Source: JASFHF01 sp050123375 (GTDB lineage Bacteria; Pseudomonadota; Gammaproteobacteria; UBA12402). From it: a stretch of DNA of 64,000 nt. Within the stretch, counting starts at the first letter, position 1; each line of letters opens with the position of its first letter. Location: the NCBI GenBank assembly GCA_050123375.1, contig JASFHF010000004.1, positions 9,524 to 73,523 of the forward strand, given 5' to 3'. Made by a program: the position numbers and the translations under genes. Positions 33,579 through 41,381 of the stretch are shown here, piece after piece. A model generated the notes under the pieces. It saw only the letters and a program-made list of their open reading frames with translations, did not search any database and was not told the DNA's origin.

Positions 33579-33676
33579 ATAAACTACACTTTATATTTTT
33601 GTTGTTTTTCATAAAAAAATAAACTATATTTTATGTTATATTCCATTGCAAGTCAAGAATATAAACTAGACTTTAC
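33579..33676 (-). promoter_or_regulatory. Three operator-like palindromes upstream of hipA
   Basis: Three copies of ATAAACTA-N-A-N-TTTAY occur at 33579-33594, 33619-33634 and 33661-33676, spaced 40 and 42 bp, close to four helical turns. Each is an imperfect inverted repeat (ATAAA/TTTAT; the third ends TTTAC). HipB proteins bind several spaced operators and bend DNA between them, so these are likely HipB sites. The first abuts the hipA ATG. Confidence 0.65.
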
Positions 33677-33683
33677 GCGCATT

Positions 33684-35351
33684 CTAAATGGCATCCGGTG
33701 CAATATTTAAAACCCTCAAAGCTCCGCCCATGATTTTTGCAAATGTTGGTGCGGCAATTGTTCCGCCATAATAGCCATTATGCGGATCCTTAATTACTAC
33801 TGCTACTATAAGTTGTGGATTTGATGCTGGAGCTATTCCCACAAAAGAAGCAATATAGCGATGTTTATAATATCCGTGCAGTTTAGCGATATGGGCTGTT
33901 CCAGTTTTTCCGGCTACATGATAGCCAGTAATTCTGGCACGAAATCCAGTGCCATTTGGTTGTACTACTAGTCCTAGCATTTGCAGCATACTTTGCGCAG
34001 TTTTTGCGTCCATAGCTCGTGTGCATGTTGCTTGTGCGTCGCGTTTTAAAAATGTTATTGGGCATTGTAAGCCATTGTTGGCAATTATGCCATAGGCTTG
34101 TGCGAGTTGTAATGGAGTTACTGAAATTCCATAGCCGAAAGCCAAAGTTGCTAAAACAAATGGCTGCCAGGTTTCATGATAGGATAATGCTCCTGGGCTT
34201 TCACCTGGAAAATTGCTGTTGGTGCGTTCACCAAATCCTACCCGATGCAGTAAATCAAGAAAATGTTCAGCTGGTAATGACAAGGTCATTTTGGTTACGC
34301 CAATATTGCTGGATTTTTGTAGAATTTCTGCAACTGTTATTTTGCCGTGATTTTTCCAATCAGTATCGTGGACGATATTGTTGCCGATTTTTAGACGGCC
34401 GGGATTAGTATTAACGATAGTGTTGTCAGTATATTTACCGCTATCAAGTGCGCTGGCAATACTGAAGGCTTTCATGGTTGAGCCAGGTTCAAACATGTCG
34501 GTAATGGCGCGGTTTCTAAATTGTTCATAATCATGAGATGGACGTTGATTTGGGTTAAATGAAGGTTGATTTACCATTGCAAGTATTTCACCGGTTGAGG
34601 GATTTAATACCACTACTGATCCAGATTCTGCGCGATATTTTATGACAGCGGATTTTAAATAGCGGTATGCTAAATATTGAATGCGATTATCAATACTTAA
34701 AATTAAATCATGTCCGGATTTTGCGGTTTGAATATCATTTAAAATCGCAACAATATGTCCATATAAATCTTTTAATACTTGTTCTTTGCCTGGTATGCCG
34801 CGTAACCATGAATTATAAGCTAATTCTAAACCTTCTTGTCCCTTATCATCTATGTTGGTAAATCCCACAACTTGTGATGTAACTTCTCCTTCTGGATAGT
34901 AACGTTTATATCCTTTTTCCAAATAAACCCCGCTAAGAGCCAATTTAGCAATCTCTTGTGCTGTTTCAGGATTTACTCCGCGTTTTAGGTAAGTAAATTC
35001 GCGGTTTTTATTTTTGTGAACAATTTGGTAAATTCGTTTGTCGGAAATATTTAATAGGTGGCCAAGTTGTTGTGTATTTTTAGTATTGCAAATAAAATCT
35101 TTCGGGTTAATCCAGACAGAATTTACTGGAGTGCTAATGGCTAATGGTACACCATTGCGATCAGAAATCATACCGCGATAGGCAGGTATATTGATAATGC
35201 GTAAAGTGCGCATGTTTCCCTGATGCAATAAAAAATTTCGATCGAAAGTAGTTAAATAAATCATACGGGCAATTAGAATGAAAATTAAAATAAGCAGCCC
35301 GCTTAAAAACAGCCAGAATCGAATTGAAAGAAAAGGGATTTTATTTTTCAT
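33684..35351 (-). CDS. ftsI: Peptidoglycan transpeptidase FtsI (PBP3)
   Basis: 555 aa. One N-terminal membrane segment (about 10-30), a dimerisation domain, and a transpeptidase domain with the SxxK active site in EPGSTMKAFS, SSN in QKSSNIGVTK, and KTGT in VAGKTGTAHI. It crosslinks septal peptidoglycan together with FtsW. It overlaps ftsL by 11 bp. The distance to murE is enlarged by the hipAB insertion. Confidence 0.96.
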   Translation of the reverse strand: MKNKIPFLSIRFWLFLSGLLILIFILIARMIYLTTFDRNFLLHQGNMRTLRIINIPAYRGMISDRNGVPLAISTPVNSVWINPKDFICNTKNTQQLGHLLNISDKRIYQIVHKNKNREFTYLKRGVNPETAQEIAKLALSGVYLEKGYKRYYPEGEVTSQVVGFTNIDDKGQEGLELAYNSWLRGIPGKEQVLKDLYGHIVAILNDIQTAKSGHDLILSIDNRIQYLAYRYLKSAVIKYRAESGSVVVLNPSTGEILAMVNQPSFNPNQRPSHDYEQFRNRAITDMFEPGSTMKAFSIASALDSGKYTDNTIVNTNPGRLKIGNNIVHDTDWKNHGKITVAEILQKSSNIGVTKMTLSLPAEHFLDLLHRVGFGERTNSNFPGESPGALSYHETWQPFVLATLAFGYGISVTPLQLAQAYGIIANNGLQCPITFLKRDAQATCTRAMDAKTAQSMLQMLGLVVQPNGTGFRARITGYHVAGKTGTAHIAKLHGYYKHRYIASFVGIAPASNPQLIVAVVIKDPHNGYYGGTIAAPTFAKIMGGALRVLNIAPDAI

Positions 35352-35706
35352 TATTAATTATCAAAATTTGTTGGGTTTTGGGCATAGTCATATTTAATTT
35401 ATGCCGTGCTATTTGCTCTATTCTAGTTGCAGTATCCCAAGTGCTTTTTTCTAGTAATAGTTGGCTCCATTGATTACGTAAATTTATATTTTCTGTTTGT
35501 AGAATTTGTAATTTATTTGTTAACTGACGGTTGATGTTTTGTACGCAAATAACGCCAAAGGAACTGATTAGCAGAGCAACTGTCAGGACTATGGTGATAG
35601 TATAATTTTTAACAGCTAAAAGATTTTCGCACAAGTGCGAAAGTCTTTTAATAAAGCTTCGAGGTAGAATGGTAATGCGGTTTGATGTTTTAACAGCAAA
35701 ATTCAT
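35341..35706 (-). CDS. ftsL: Cell division protein FtsL
   Basis: 121 aa bitopic protein: short cytoplasmic N-terminus, one membrane helix (about residues 37-58), then a periplasmic coiled coil (TNKLQILQTENINLRNQWSQLLLE). It bridges FtsB and FtsQ with FtsW-FtsI. Identification rests on size, topology and its place between rsmH and ftsI, with overlaps to both neighbours. Confidence 0.88.
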   Translation of the reverse strand: MNFAVKTSNRITILPRSFIKRLSHLCENLLAVKNYTITIVLTVALLISSFGVICVQNINRQLTNKLQILQTENINLRNQWSQLLLEKSTWDTATRIEQIARHKLNMTMPKTQQILIINNEK

Positions 35707-36641
35707 AATAATTTCTCCGCTATTCTTAATTTAGCGCTTCGAGCTCTCCGATTTGCTTTTAATTCTTCGTTGGTTGGCTTAATTGCACGTCCAAATTTTT
35801 TTAATCTTGGTTTTAAATTTTCATGTTTTATTGGCACATCAATTGGAAAGTAATCACCCGTTGCATGTTTCTGGATAAATCGTTTTACAATACGATCTTC
35901 TAATGAATGAAAACTTATTACCACTAATCTGCCGCCAATCGCTAATATATCTAAAGCTTTATCTAAACAACTTTGTAATTCTTCGAGTTCTTGGTTAATA
36001 AAAATTCTTATTGCTTGGAAACTTCGGGTTGCTGGATGCTTATGTTTTTCTCTTGCGGGATTAGCTTTGGCTACGATATCAGCTAATTGTTTAGTTGTTT
36101 CGATGGGCGTCGAATTCCTGGCTTTAATAATTGCATTAGCAATACGGCGCGCAAACTTTTCTTCACCATAATCTTTTAGCACTTGCATTAATACCGTTTC
36201 GTTAACCCGATTAATCCAGGTTGCAGCATCAATACCATGTGTTAAATCCATTCTCATATCTAGCGGTCCATCGCGTAAAAAACTAAATCCTCGAGTTTCA
36301 TCTTCCAACTGTGGGGATGAAACTCCCAAATCAAGCAAAATTCCGCAAACTTTACCTACAATATTTAATTGTTTAGCTAATTTGTCAATTTCATTAAATG
36401 ATCCATGATAAATATGACAGCGTCGGTCTTTTGCTAACATTTTTTCCGCTATCATTATTGCTTCCGGATCTTTATCAATTACAATTAATTGTCCGTCGGC
36501 GGACAATTTTTCTAAAATTAATTTAGCGTGCCCGCCACGGCCAAAAGTTCCATCAATGTAAATGCCCGAAGGTTTTATATTTAAACCTTCAATTGCTTCT
36601 TGTAATAAAACCGGAGCGTGTTGTTTATTGTCACTATTCAT
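35703..36641 (-). CDS. rsmH: 16S rRNA (cytosine-1402-N4) methyltransferase
   Basis: 312 aa. The N-terminal HAPVLLQEAIEGL, the SAM motif DGTFGRGGHA, GILLDLGVSSPQLED, RGFSF and VISFHSLEDRIVKRF are signatures of RsmH (MraW). It modifies C1402 in the ribosomal P site. It is the second gene of the dcw operon and overlaps ftsL by 4 bp. Confidence 0.96.
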   Translation of the reverse strand: MNSDNKQHAPVLLQEAIEGLNIKPSGIYIDGTFGRGGHAKLILEKLSADGQLIVIDKDPEAIMIAEKMLAKDRRCHIYHGSFNEIDKLAKQLNIVGKVCGILLDLGVSSPQLEDETRGFSFLRDGPLDMRMDLTHGIDAATWINRVNETVLMQVLKDYGEEKFARRIANAIIKARNSTPIETTKQLADIVAKANPAREKHKHPATRSFQAIRIFINQELEELQSCLDKALDILAIGGRLVVISFHSLEDRIVKRFIQKHATGDYFPIDVPIKHENLKPRLKKFGRAIKPTNEELKANRRARSAKLRIAEKLL

Positions 36642-36651
36642 TTTTAAAGGG

Positions 36652-36718
36652 TGGCTAAGGAGGAGAGATATTCCTTTATCAACTTATCCGTTTTCCTTGG
36701 ATGTAATCTCCTTAGCCA
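36652..36718. repeat. Inverted repeat between mraZ and rsmH
   Basis: TGGCTAAGGAG (36652-36662) pairs with CTCCTTAGCCA (36708-36718) over an internal segment of about 45 bp. It lies in the 125-bp mraZ-rsmH gap and may form a hairpin in the transcript. It is unrelated in sequence to the main palindrome family. Confidence 0.6.
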
Positions 36719-36766
36719 AAACTTTTGTGCAGAGATTGCAAAAAATGCTCGTCTGCGTAGCATTAA

Positions 36767-37225
36767 TTACAAAGCTATATCTTTTAATTCTTCTGGTATT
36801 TCTCCTTCTTTTACCAGTTCTGAGTTAAGCCAATGATCGCGTTGTTGTTGCCACTGTTCATTATTCCAGAGTTCAAACTTGTTACCTTGTCCTACCAGCG
36901 TTAGCTTTTTTTGTATGTTAGCATATTTGCGCAACAGGGGAGGTAGCAAAATGCGCCCGTGGCTATCCAAGGCAAGTTCAGTTGCATGGCCGATCAACAA
37001 ACGTTGAATGCGTCGGGTAGCCGGGCTAAAACTTGGTAATTTAGCGATTTTTTGTTCAATTTTTTCCCAAATTGTAAATGGGAATAATAATAAGCAGCGT
37101 TGTTCGGTATCGATGGTGATAATAATTTGTCCTTGGGCTTTCTCTAATAAGGTTTGTCGATAGCGCACTGGGATTGCAATCCGCCCTTTTTGATCGACAT
37201 TAATAGAGTTGATGCCACGAAACAT
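36767..37225 (-). CDS. mraZ: Transcriptional regulator MraZ
   Basis: 152 aa, two SpoVT/AbrB-type beta motifs: SINVDQKGRIAIPVRYR near the start and LDSHGRILLPPLLR near residue 90. MraZ forms a ring-shaped multimer and represses the dcw operon by binding repeated GTGG boxes. The boxes are present upstream. Confidence 0.95.
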   Translation of the reverse strand: MFRGINSINVDQKGRIAIPVRYRQTLLEKAQGQIIITIDTEQRCLLLFPFTIWEKIEQKIAKLPSFSPATRRIQRLLIGHATELALDSHGRILLPPLLRKYANIQKKLTLVGQGNKFELWNNEQWQQQRDHWLNSELVKEGEIPEELKDIAL

Positions 37226-37268
37226 CGAAGCTGTGCCTCCTAAGAAGGTTAATTTCTGTCAGGAATAG

Positions 37269-37329
37269 CCACTTTGTACCACTAAATACCACTTAATTAC
37301 ACTATAAGGAATATTTTGATGCTTGGCAA
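37269..37329 (-). promoter_or_regulatory. dcw (mraZ) promoter with MraZ-box array
   Basis: On the minus strand TTGCCA (37329-37324), 17 bp, TATAGT (37306-37301) form a good sigma-70 promoter. Downstream, AGTGG occurs at 37293-37289, 37283-37279 and 37273-37269, exactly 10 bp apart, with an imperfect fourth unit AGTGT at 37303-37299. This is the known MraZ operator pattern, one box per helical turn. Confidence 0.85.
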
Positions 37330-37349
37330 TAGAGAAGTAGAATTTTTAT

Positions 37350-37418
37350 GGGGTCAAGTCTTGAATTTTGCATTTTGATCTAATTTAAATCAAAATGCAA
37401 AATTCAAGACTTGACCCC
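37350..37418. repeat. Palindrome K, perfect 30-bp arms, between mraZ and rnhB
   Basis: Arms at 37350-37379 and 37389-37418 pair without mismatch, from GGGGTCAAGTCTTGAATT to its complement, around a 9-nt loop. The GGGGTC clamp is like the main family but the inner sequence is different. The right arm encodes the last codons (Val-Lys-Ser-stop) of rnhB. Confidence 0.95.
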
Positions 37419-37961
37419 CTTAAATGATCGGCGATGAATCGGTGTAGGGCCGAGTTGTTTTAAGGCATCCATATGCTGTTTGGTTGGATAGCCTTTATGC
37501 TTGGCAAAGCCATAGCCGGGGTAGATATCTTCGAATTTGATCATCTCATTGTCTCTTAGTACTTTGGCTATAATTGATGCAGCGCTGATAGCTTCGATTT
37601 TGGAGTCGCCTTTGATGATAGCTTCAACTGAACAAGAAAGACGGGGGCAATGAATCCCATCTACCAAGGCATGATTTGGTTGAATTGGCAGATTATTAAC
37701 CGCGCGCTGCATGGCTAGTAAGCTTGCTTGAAGTATGTTGATTTTGTCGATTTCAGCAGGTTCGGCGCGCCCATAAGCGTAACATTTAGCGTGGAGCTTG
37801 ATTATTTCAGCGAGTTCTTCGCGGCGTTTTGCGGTTAATTTTTTGGAGTCTTTTAAACCGCAGATACGATTGTTTGGGTCTAAAATTACTGCAGCAGCTA
37901 CCACAGGGCCGGCTAGTGGTCCTCGTCCTACTTCATCAATGCCAGCGATAAGTTGTTGCAT
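37404..37961 (-). CDS. rnhB: Ribonuclease HII
   Basis: 185 aa. It cuts RNA in RNA-DNA hybrids and at single ribonucleotides. AGIDEVGRGPLAGPVVAAAV holds the first two catalytic acids (Asp9, Glu10); LVDGI and EAISAASIIAKVLRD follow. The extreme C-terminus (GVKS) is read from within palindrome K, so the original end has probably been replaced. The catalytic core is complete. Confidence 0.95.
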   Translation of the reverse strand: MQQLIAGIDEVGRGPLAGPVVAAAVILDPNNRICGLKDSKKLTAKRREELAEIIKLHAKCYAYGRAEPAEIDKINILQASLLAMQRAVNNLPIQPNHALVDGIHCPRLSCSVEAIIKGDSKIEAISAASIIAKVLRDNEMIKFEDIYPGYGFAKHKGYPTKQHMDALKQLGPTPIHRRSFKGVKS

Positions 37962-37987
37962 AGTATTTCCTGTTTATCACGTGCATG

Positions 37988-38078
37988 TGGGAGACGGGTC
38001 TTTACTAATTACAAAGCTACGCACTTGTAATTAGTAAAGACCCGTCCCCTCCAGCTAATGTAAAGCTTGCGTCCCGTC
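37988..38078. repeat. Palindromic repeat E with a fragment of another copy
   Basis: GACGGGTCTTTACTAATTAC and its complement (37993-38046) form a perfect stem of about 22 bp. Just after, TAATGTAAAGCTTGCGTCCC (38056-38075) is a lone right arm of the D/F type without its left partner. The two together suggest insertion into or recombination with an older copy. Confidence 0.85.
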
Positions 38079-38107
38079 TACATATATCTTTTATGATAAT
38101 AAAATGC

Positions 38108-38136
38108 TTAACCAAATTAGTGGTTGATTATATAAT
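38108..38136 (+). promoter_or_regulatory. Promoter for the aminotransferase-oxidoreductase-lpxB genes
   Basis: TTAACC (38108-38113) and a perfect TATAAT (38131-38136) are separated by 17 bp. The ATG is 31 bp after the -10 box. Confidence 0.55.
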
Positions 38137-38167
38137 GATTAATCTTTGCAGTACATAGAGAAAGCTT

Positions 38168-39253
38168 ATGATTTATTTAGCACAACCGGATATTAGTTCT
38201 AAAGAGAAACAAGCGGTTTTGGATGTATTGGATAGCGGCATTTTAGCTAGTGGGCCTAAGGTGCGTGAATTTGAACAAAAGTTTGCTGATTATTGTAATG
38301 TGGAGCATGCAATTGCGGTATCTTCCGGTACAACAGCATTACATACAGCTTTGCTTGGTTTGGGGATTGGTGAAGGTGACAGGATTTTAACAACGCCGTT
38401 TTCTTTTATTGCTACCAGTAATTCAATTTTGTTTTGTAATGCAGAACCGGTTTTTGTGGATATTGATTCCAAAACTTTTAATTTAGATCCAAATTTAGTT
38501 GAAGATAAATTAAAACAAGAAAAAATAAAAGCGATCATATTGGTGCATTTGTACGGTTTGCCGTGTGATATGGATGCGTTTAATTTTTTGGCTAAAAAAT
38601 ATAATGTAGAATTGATTGAGGATAGTGCGCAGGCGGTTGGTGCTGGTTATAAAAATAAAATAACCGGGGGTATGAGTAAGGTTGGATGTTTTAGTTTGTA
38701 TGCAACTAAAAATTTAATGACTGGCGAAGGAGGAATGATTACGACTAATGATGATAGATTGGCCGAGAAGATGCGCAGTTTAATTAACCATGGCCGCCAA
38801 GGGCATTTTGAGCATACAATGTTAGGTTTTAATTTTAGGATGACTGATATTGCTGCGGCTTTAGGAATTGTGCAGTTAGAGCGTTTGCCGGAATTTATGC
38901 AAAAAAGAAAAGCTAACGCTGATTTTTATAATCAGCATTTCGATAAAATTGATTGGATTACGGTGCCGCACGTTTCGGCTGATTGTCAGCATGTTTATCA
39001 TCAATATGTGATTCGTGTGCCAAGTAATATGAGAAATAAGTTAATCGAATATTTAGATAAAAATCAAATTAAAGCCGCGCCGACTTATCCAACAATTATT
39101 CCAGAGCAGTTATTTTATCAGTCAAAAAGCTATGGTGATTTTCCGGCAGCAAAAAGAGCAAGCCAGGAAGTGGTGTGTTTGCCAGTGCATCCGAAATTAT
39201 CACGACAAAATTTAATTAAAGTTATTGATGTAATTTCAAGGTTTAATCTATGA
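38168..39253 (+). CDS. DegT/DnrJ/EryC1-family aminotransferase, GnnB-like
   Basis: 361 aa PLP enzyme of the sugar aminotransferase family: SSGTTALHTALLGLGIGEGD, VHLYGLPCDMD, and the PLP Lys in YATKNLMTGEGGM. Next to a Gfo/Idh/MocA dehydrogenase and lpxB it is probably GnnB, which aminates UDP-3-keto-GlcNAc to UDP-GlcNAc3N, used for lipid A with amide-linked chains at position 3. An O-antigen sugar role is the alternative. It overlaps the next gene by 4 bp. Confidence 0.85.
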   Translation: MIYLAQPDISSKEKQAVLDVLDSGILASGPKVREFEQKFADYCNVEHAIAVSSGTTALHTALLGLGIGEGDRILTTPFSFIATSNSILFCNAEPVFVDIDSKTFNLDPNLVEDKLKQEKIKAIILVHLYGLPCDMDAFNFLAKKYNVELIEDSAQAVGAGYKNKITGGMSKVGCFSLYATKNLMTGEGGMITTNDDRLAEKMRSLINHGRQGHFEHTMLGFNFRMTDIAAALGIVQLERLPEFMQKRKANADFYNQHFDKIDWITVPHVSADCQHVYHQYVIRVPSNMRNKLIEYLDKNQIKAAPTYPTIIPEQLFYQSKSYGDFPAAKRASQEVVCLPVHPKLSRQNLIKVIDVISRFNL

Positions 39254-40182
39254 ATAAAGTTAAAGTAGGCGTTATTGGTATTGGCAGTTTAGGGCAGCAT
39301 CATGCTCGAATTTATGCATCTATGCCTGAAGTTGAATTGATTGGTATTGTAGATATTGATAAACAACGTGCTAAAAATATAGCTAACAAATTAAATACTA
39401 TTGTTTTTGATTCAGCGGATGCGTTATTAGACAAAGTTGATGCGGTAAATATCGTAACTCCTACACCGTTACATTTTTCAATCGCAAAACTTGCAATTGA
39501 AAAAAAAGTTCATTGTTTGGTGGAGAAACCAATTACAGTAGCTGTAGATGAAGCTGATGAATTGATTCGTTTGGCAGAGGTTCATGATGTTTTATTGCAA
39601 GTTGGTCACATTGAAAGATTTAATCCGGCAATTATTGAGGCATATAAGCATATTACATATCCAAAATTTATTGAAGTTGATCGTTTGGGTCCTTATAGTC
39701 CGCGCATGTCGCATATTGGAGTAGTGCTTGATTTAATGGTGCATGATTTAGATATGTTGTTATATTTAACTCAATCAGAAGTGGTTTCAATTGATGCGGT
39801 TGGCACAAAAGTTTTTTCTGATTTTGAAGATATTGCTAATGTGCGGATTAAATTTGCTAATGGTTGTGTAGCGAATGTTTCTGCGAGTCGTGTATCATTA
39901 AAAAAATTGAGAAAGATTAGAGTTTTTCAAGACGATGCTTATATTTCTTTGAATTTTGAAAAGCAAAACTTAAAAATTTATAAAAAGAAAAAAGAACAAT
40001 TAGAAAACCTTAAGGATATAAAAATTATGCGGCCGCGTATTAAAAAAAACGAGCCGTTATTATTAGAATTAAAAGATTTTATTCATTGTGTTGTAGAAAA
40101 ATCTTCACCATTAGTGTGTGGAGTACAAGGCAGGAATGCTTTGGAATTGGCGCTGGAGGTAAGCAGGCAGATTTCTATATAA
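39250..40182 (+). CDS. Gfo/Idh/MocA-family oxidoreductase, GnnA-like
   Basis: 310 aa NAD(P)-dependent sugar dehydrogenase. The Rossmann motif VGVIGIGSLGQHHARIY is at the start, the EKPIT motif with catalytic Lys is near residue 97, and HIERFNP and DLMVHDLD follow. In the GnnA/GnnB pathway it oxidises the 3-hydroxyl of UDP-GlcNAc before transamination. Overlap with the aminotransferase and the 10-bp gap to lpxB support a lipid A function. Confidence 0.85.
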   Translation: MNKVKVGVIGIGSLGQHHARIYASMPEVELIGIVDIDKQRAKNIANKLNTIVFDSADALLDKVDAVNIVTPTPLHFSIAKLAIEKKVHCLVEKPITVAVDEADELIRLAEVHDVLLQVGHIERFNPAIIEAYKHITYPKFIEVDRLGPYSPRMSHIGVVLDLMVHDLDMLLYLTQSEVVSIDAVGTKVFSDFEDIANVRIKFANGCVANVSASRVSLKKLRKIRVFQDDAYISLNFEKQNLKIYKKKKEQLENLKDIKIMRPRIKKNEPLLLELKDFIHCVVEKSSPLVCGVQGRNALELALEVSRQISI

Positions 40183-40192
40183 AGGTGAGGTA

Positions 40193-41326
40193 ATGAGAGT
40201 TTTTATTTGTGCAGGAGATGTTTCGGGCGATTTGCATGCCGCTTATTTAGTAAATAAGTTATTAGCAAGAGATGCTGCACTTGAAATTTTTGCTGTCGGC
40301 GGACAACAATTAGAGCAAGCTAAAACTTCTTTTTTATATAATATTGTGGATGCTGATGGTTTCGGATTAAATAATTTATTGCATAAATATTTGTATTTTA
40401 GAAAGGTTTTTAATAAAATTATTTGTCCGGTACTGCAAGATAAAAAACCAGATTTAGTTATTTTGGTTGATTTTTACGGGTTTAATATTCATGTTGCTAA
40501 AGAGGCAAAGAAGCATCATATTAAAGTAATTTATTACATTTGTCCGCAAATTTGGGCGTCACGTTTTTATCGAATTAAAAATATTAAAAAATATATTGAT
40601 GAAGTTATTCCTATTTTTCCGTTTGAAATTGATATTTATAAAAAATATAAAATCCCGGTTTTTTATACTGGCAACCCTTTAATTGATGTTGTGCAGTCAA
40701 AAACTCCAGCAATCAATATTTATCAGCAATTTAATTTGTCATCAGATGAAAAATTAATTGGTGTTATGCCAGGCAGCAGAGAACAGGAGATTAAAAAAGT
40801 ATTGCCGATGATTTTAGATTGTATTAAGCCGATACTGTCAGATAAACTAAAGTTCATTATTTTCGTTTCTTCAATAAAATATCGAAAATTAATTTTGGAT
40901 ATTTTAGAAAATTATAATATGATTTTGTATTTTAAATTAGTTGATGGTTCTGCATATCATCTGCGTAAGCAATTGCGATTTTGTTTGACATGTTCTGGAA
41001 CAGCAGTTACCGAGAATTTAGTTTTAAATATACCAACTATGGTTTTTTATCGCATGTCTCCTTTGATATTTTTGATTGCTAAGACAATTGTGACGGTTAA
41101 GTATATAAGCATTCCGAATATTTTAGCTGATAAGAGTATTATTCCAGAATATATTCAAAATATTGATGTTTTAAAAGTCGCTGATGAAATTCGAGGCTGG
41201 ATTAATTCTGATGCAAAAATCGCACAAATTAAACACGATTTGAACAATGTGGCAAAGATAATGGGTCAGCCAGGAGTGATTGATCGGGTAGCTGAGCATA
41301 TTACTGAGCATATTATCTCTAGTTAA
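40193..41326 (+). CDS. lpxB: Lipid-A-disaccharide synthase
   Basis: 377 aa GT19 glycosyltransferase. It joins UDP-2,3-diacyl sugar and lipid X at the inner membrane. GDVSGDLHAAYL at the N-terminus, CPQIWASRFYRIK, YTGNPL, GVMPGSREQEIKK and CSGTAVTENLV are characteristic. The central region is unusually AT-rich and Lys-rich, but motifs are intact. Confidence 0.94.
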   Translation: MRVFICAGDVSGDLHAAYLVNKLLARDAALEIFAVGGQQLEQAKTSFLYNIVDADGFGLNNLLHKYLYFRKVFNKIICPVLQDKKPDLVILVDFYGFNIHVAKEAKKHHIKVIYYICPQIWASRFYRIKNIKKYIDEVIPIFPFEIDIYKKYKIPVFYTGNPLIDVVQSKTPAINIYQQFNLSSDEKLIGVMPGSREQEIKKVLPMILDCIKPILSDKLKFIIFVSSIKYRKLILDILENYNMILYFKLVDGSAYHLRKQLRFCLTCSGTAVTENLVLNIPTMVFYRMSPLIFLIAKTIVTVKYISIPNILADKSIIPEYIQNIDVLKVADEIRGWINSDAKIAQIKHDLNNVAKIMGQPGVIDRVAEHITEHIISS

Positions 41327-41381
41327 TTTCAAGAATGCTTGATATACTATATAAGTACGAAAATATTAGGAGAAGCAAGTA

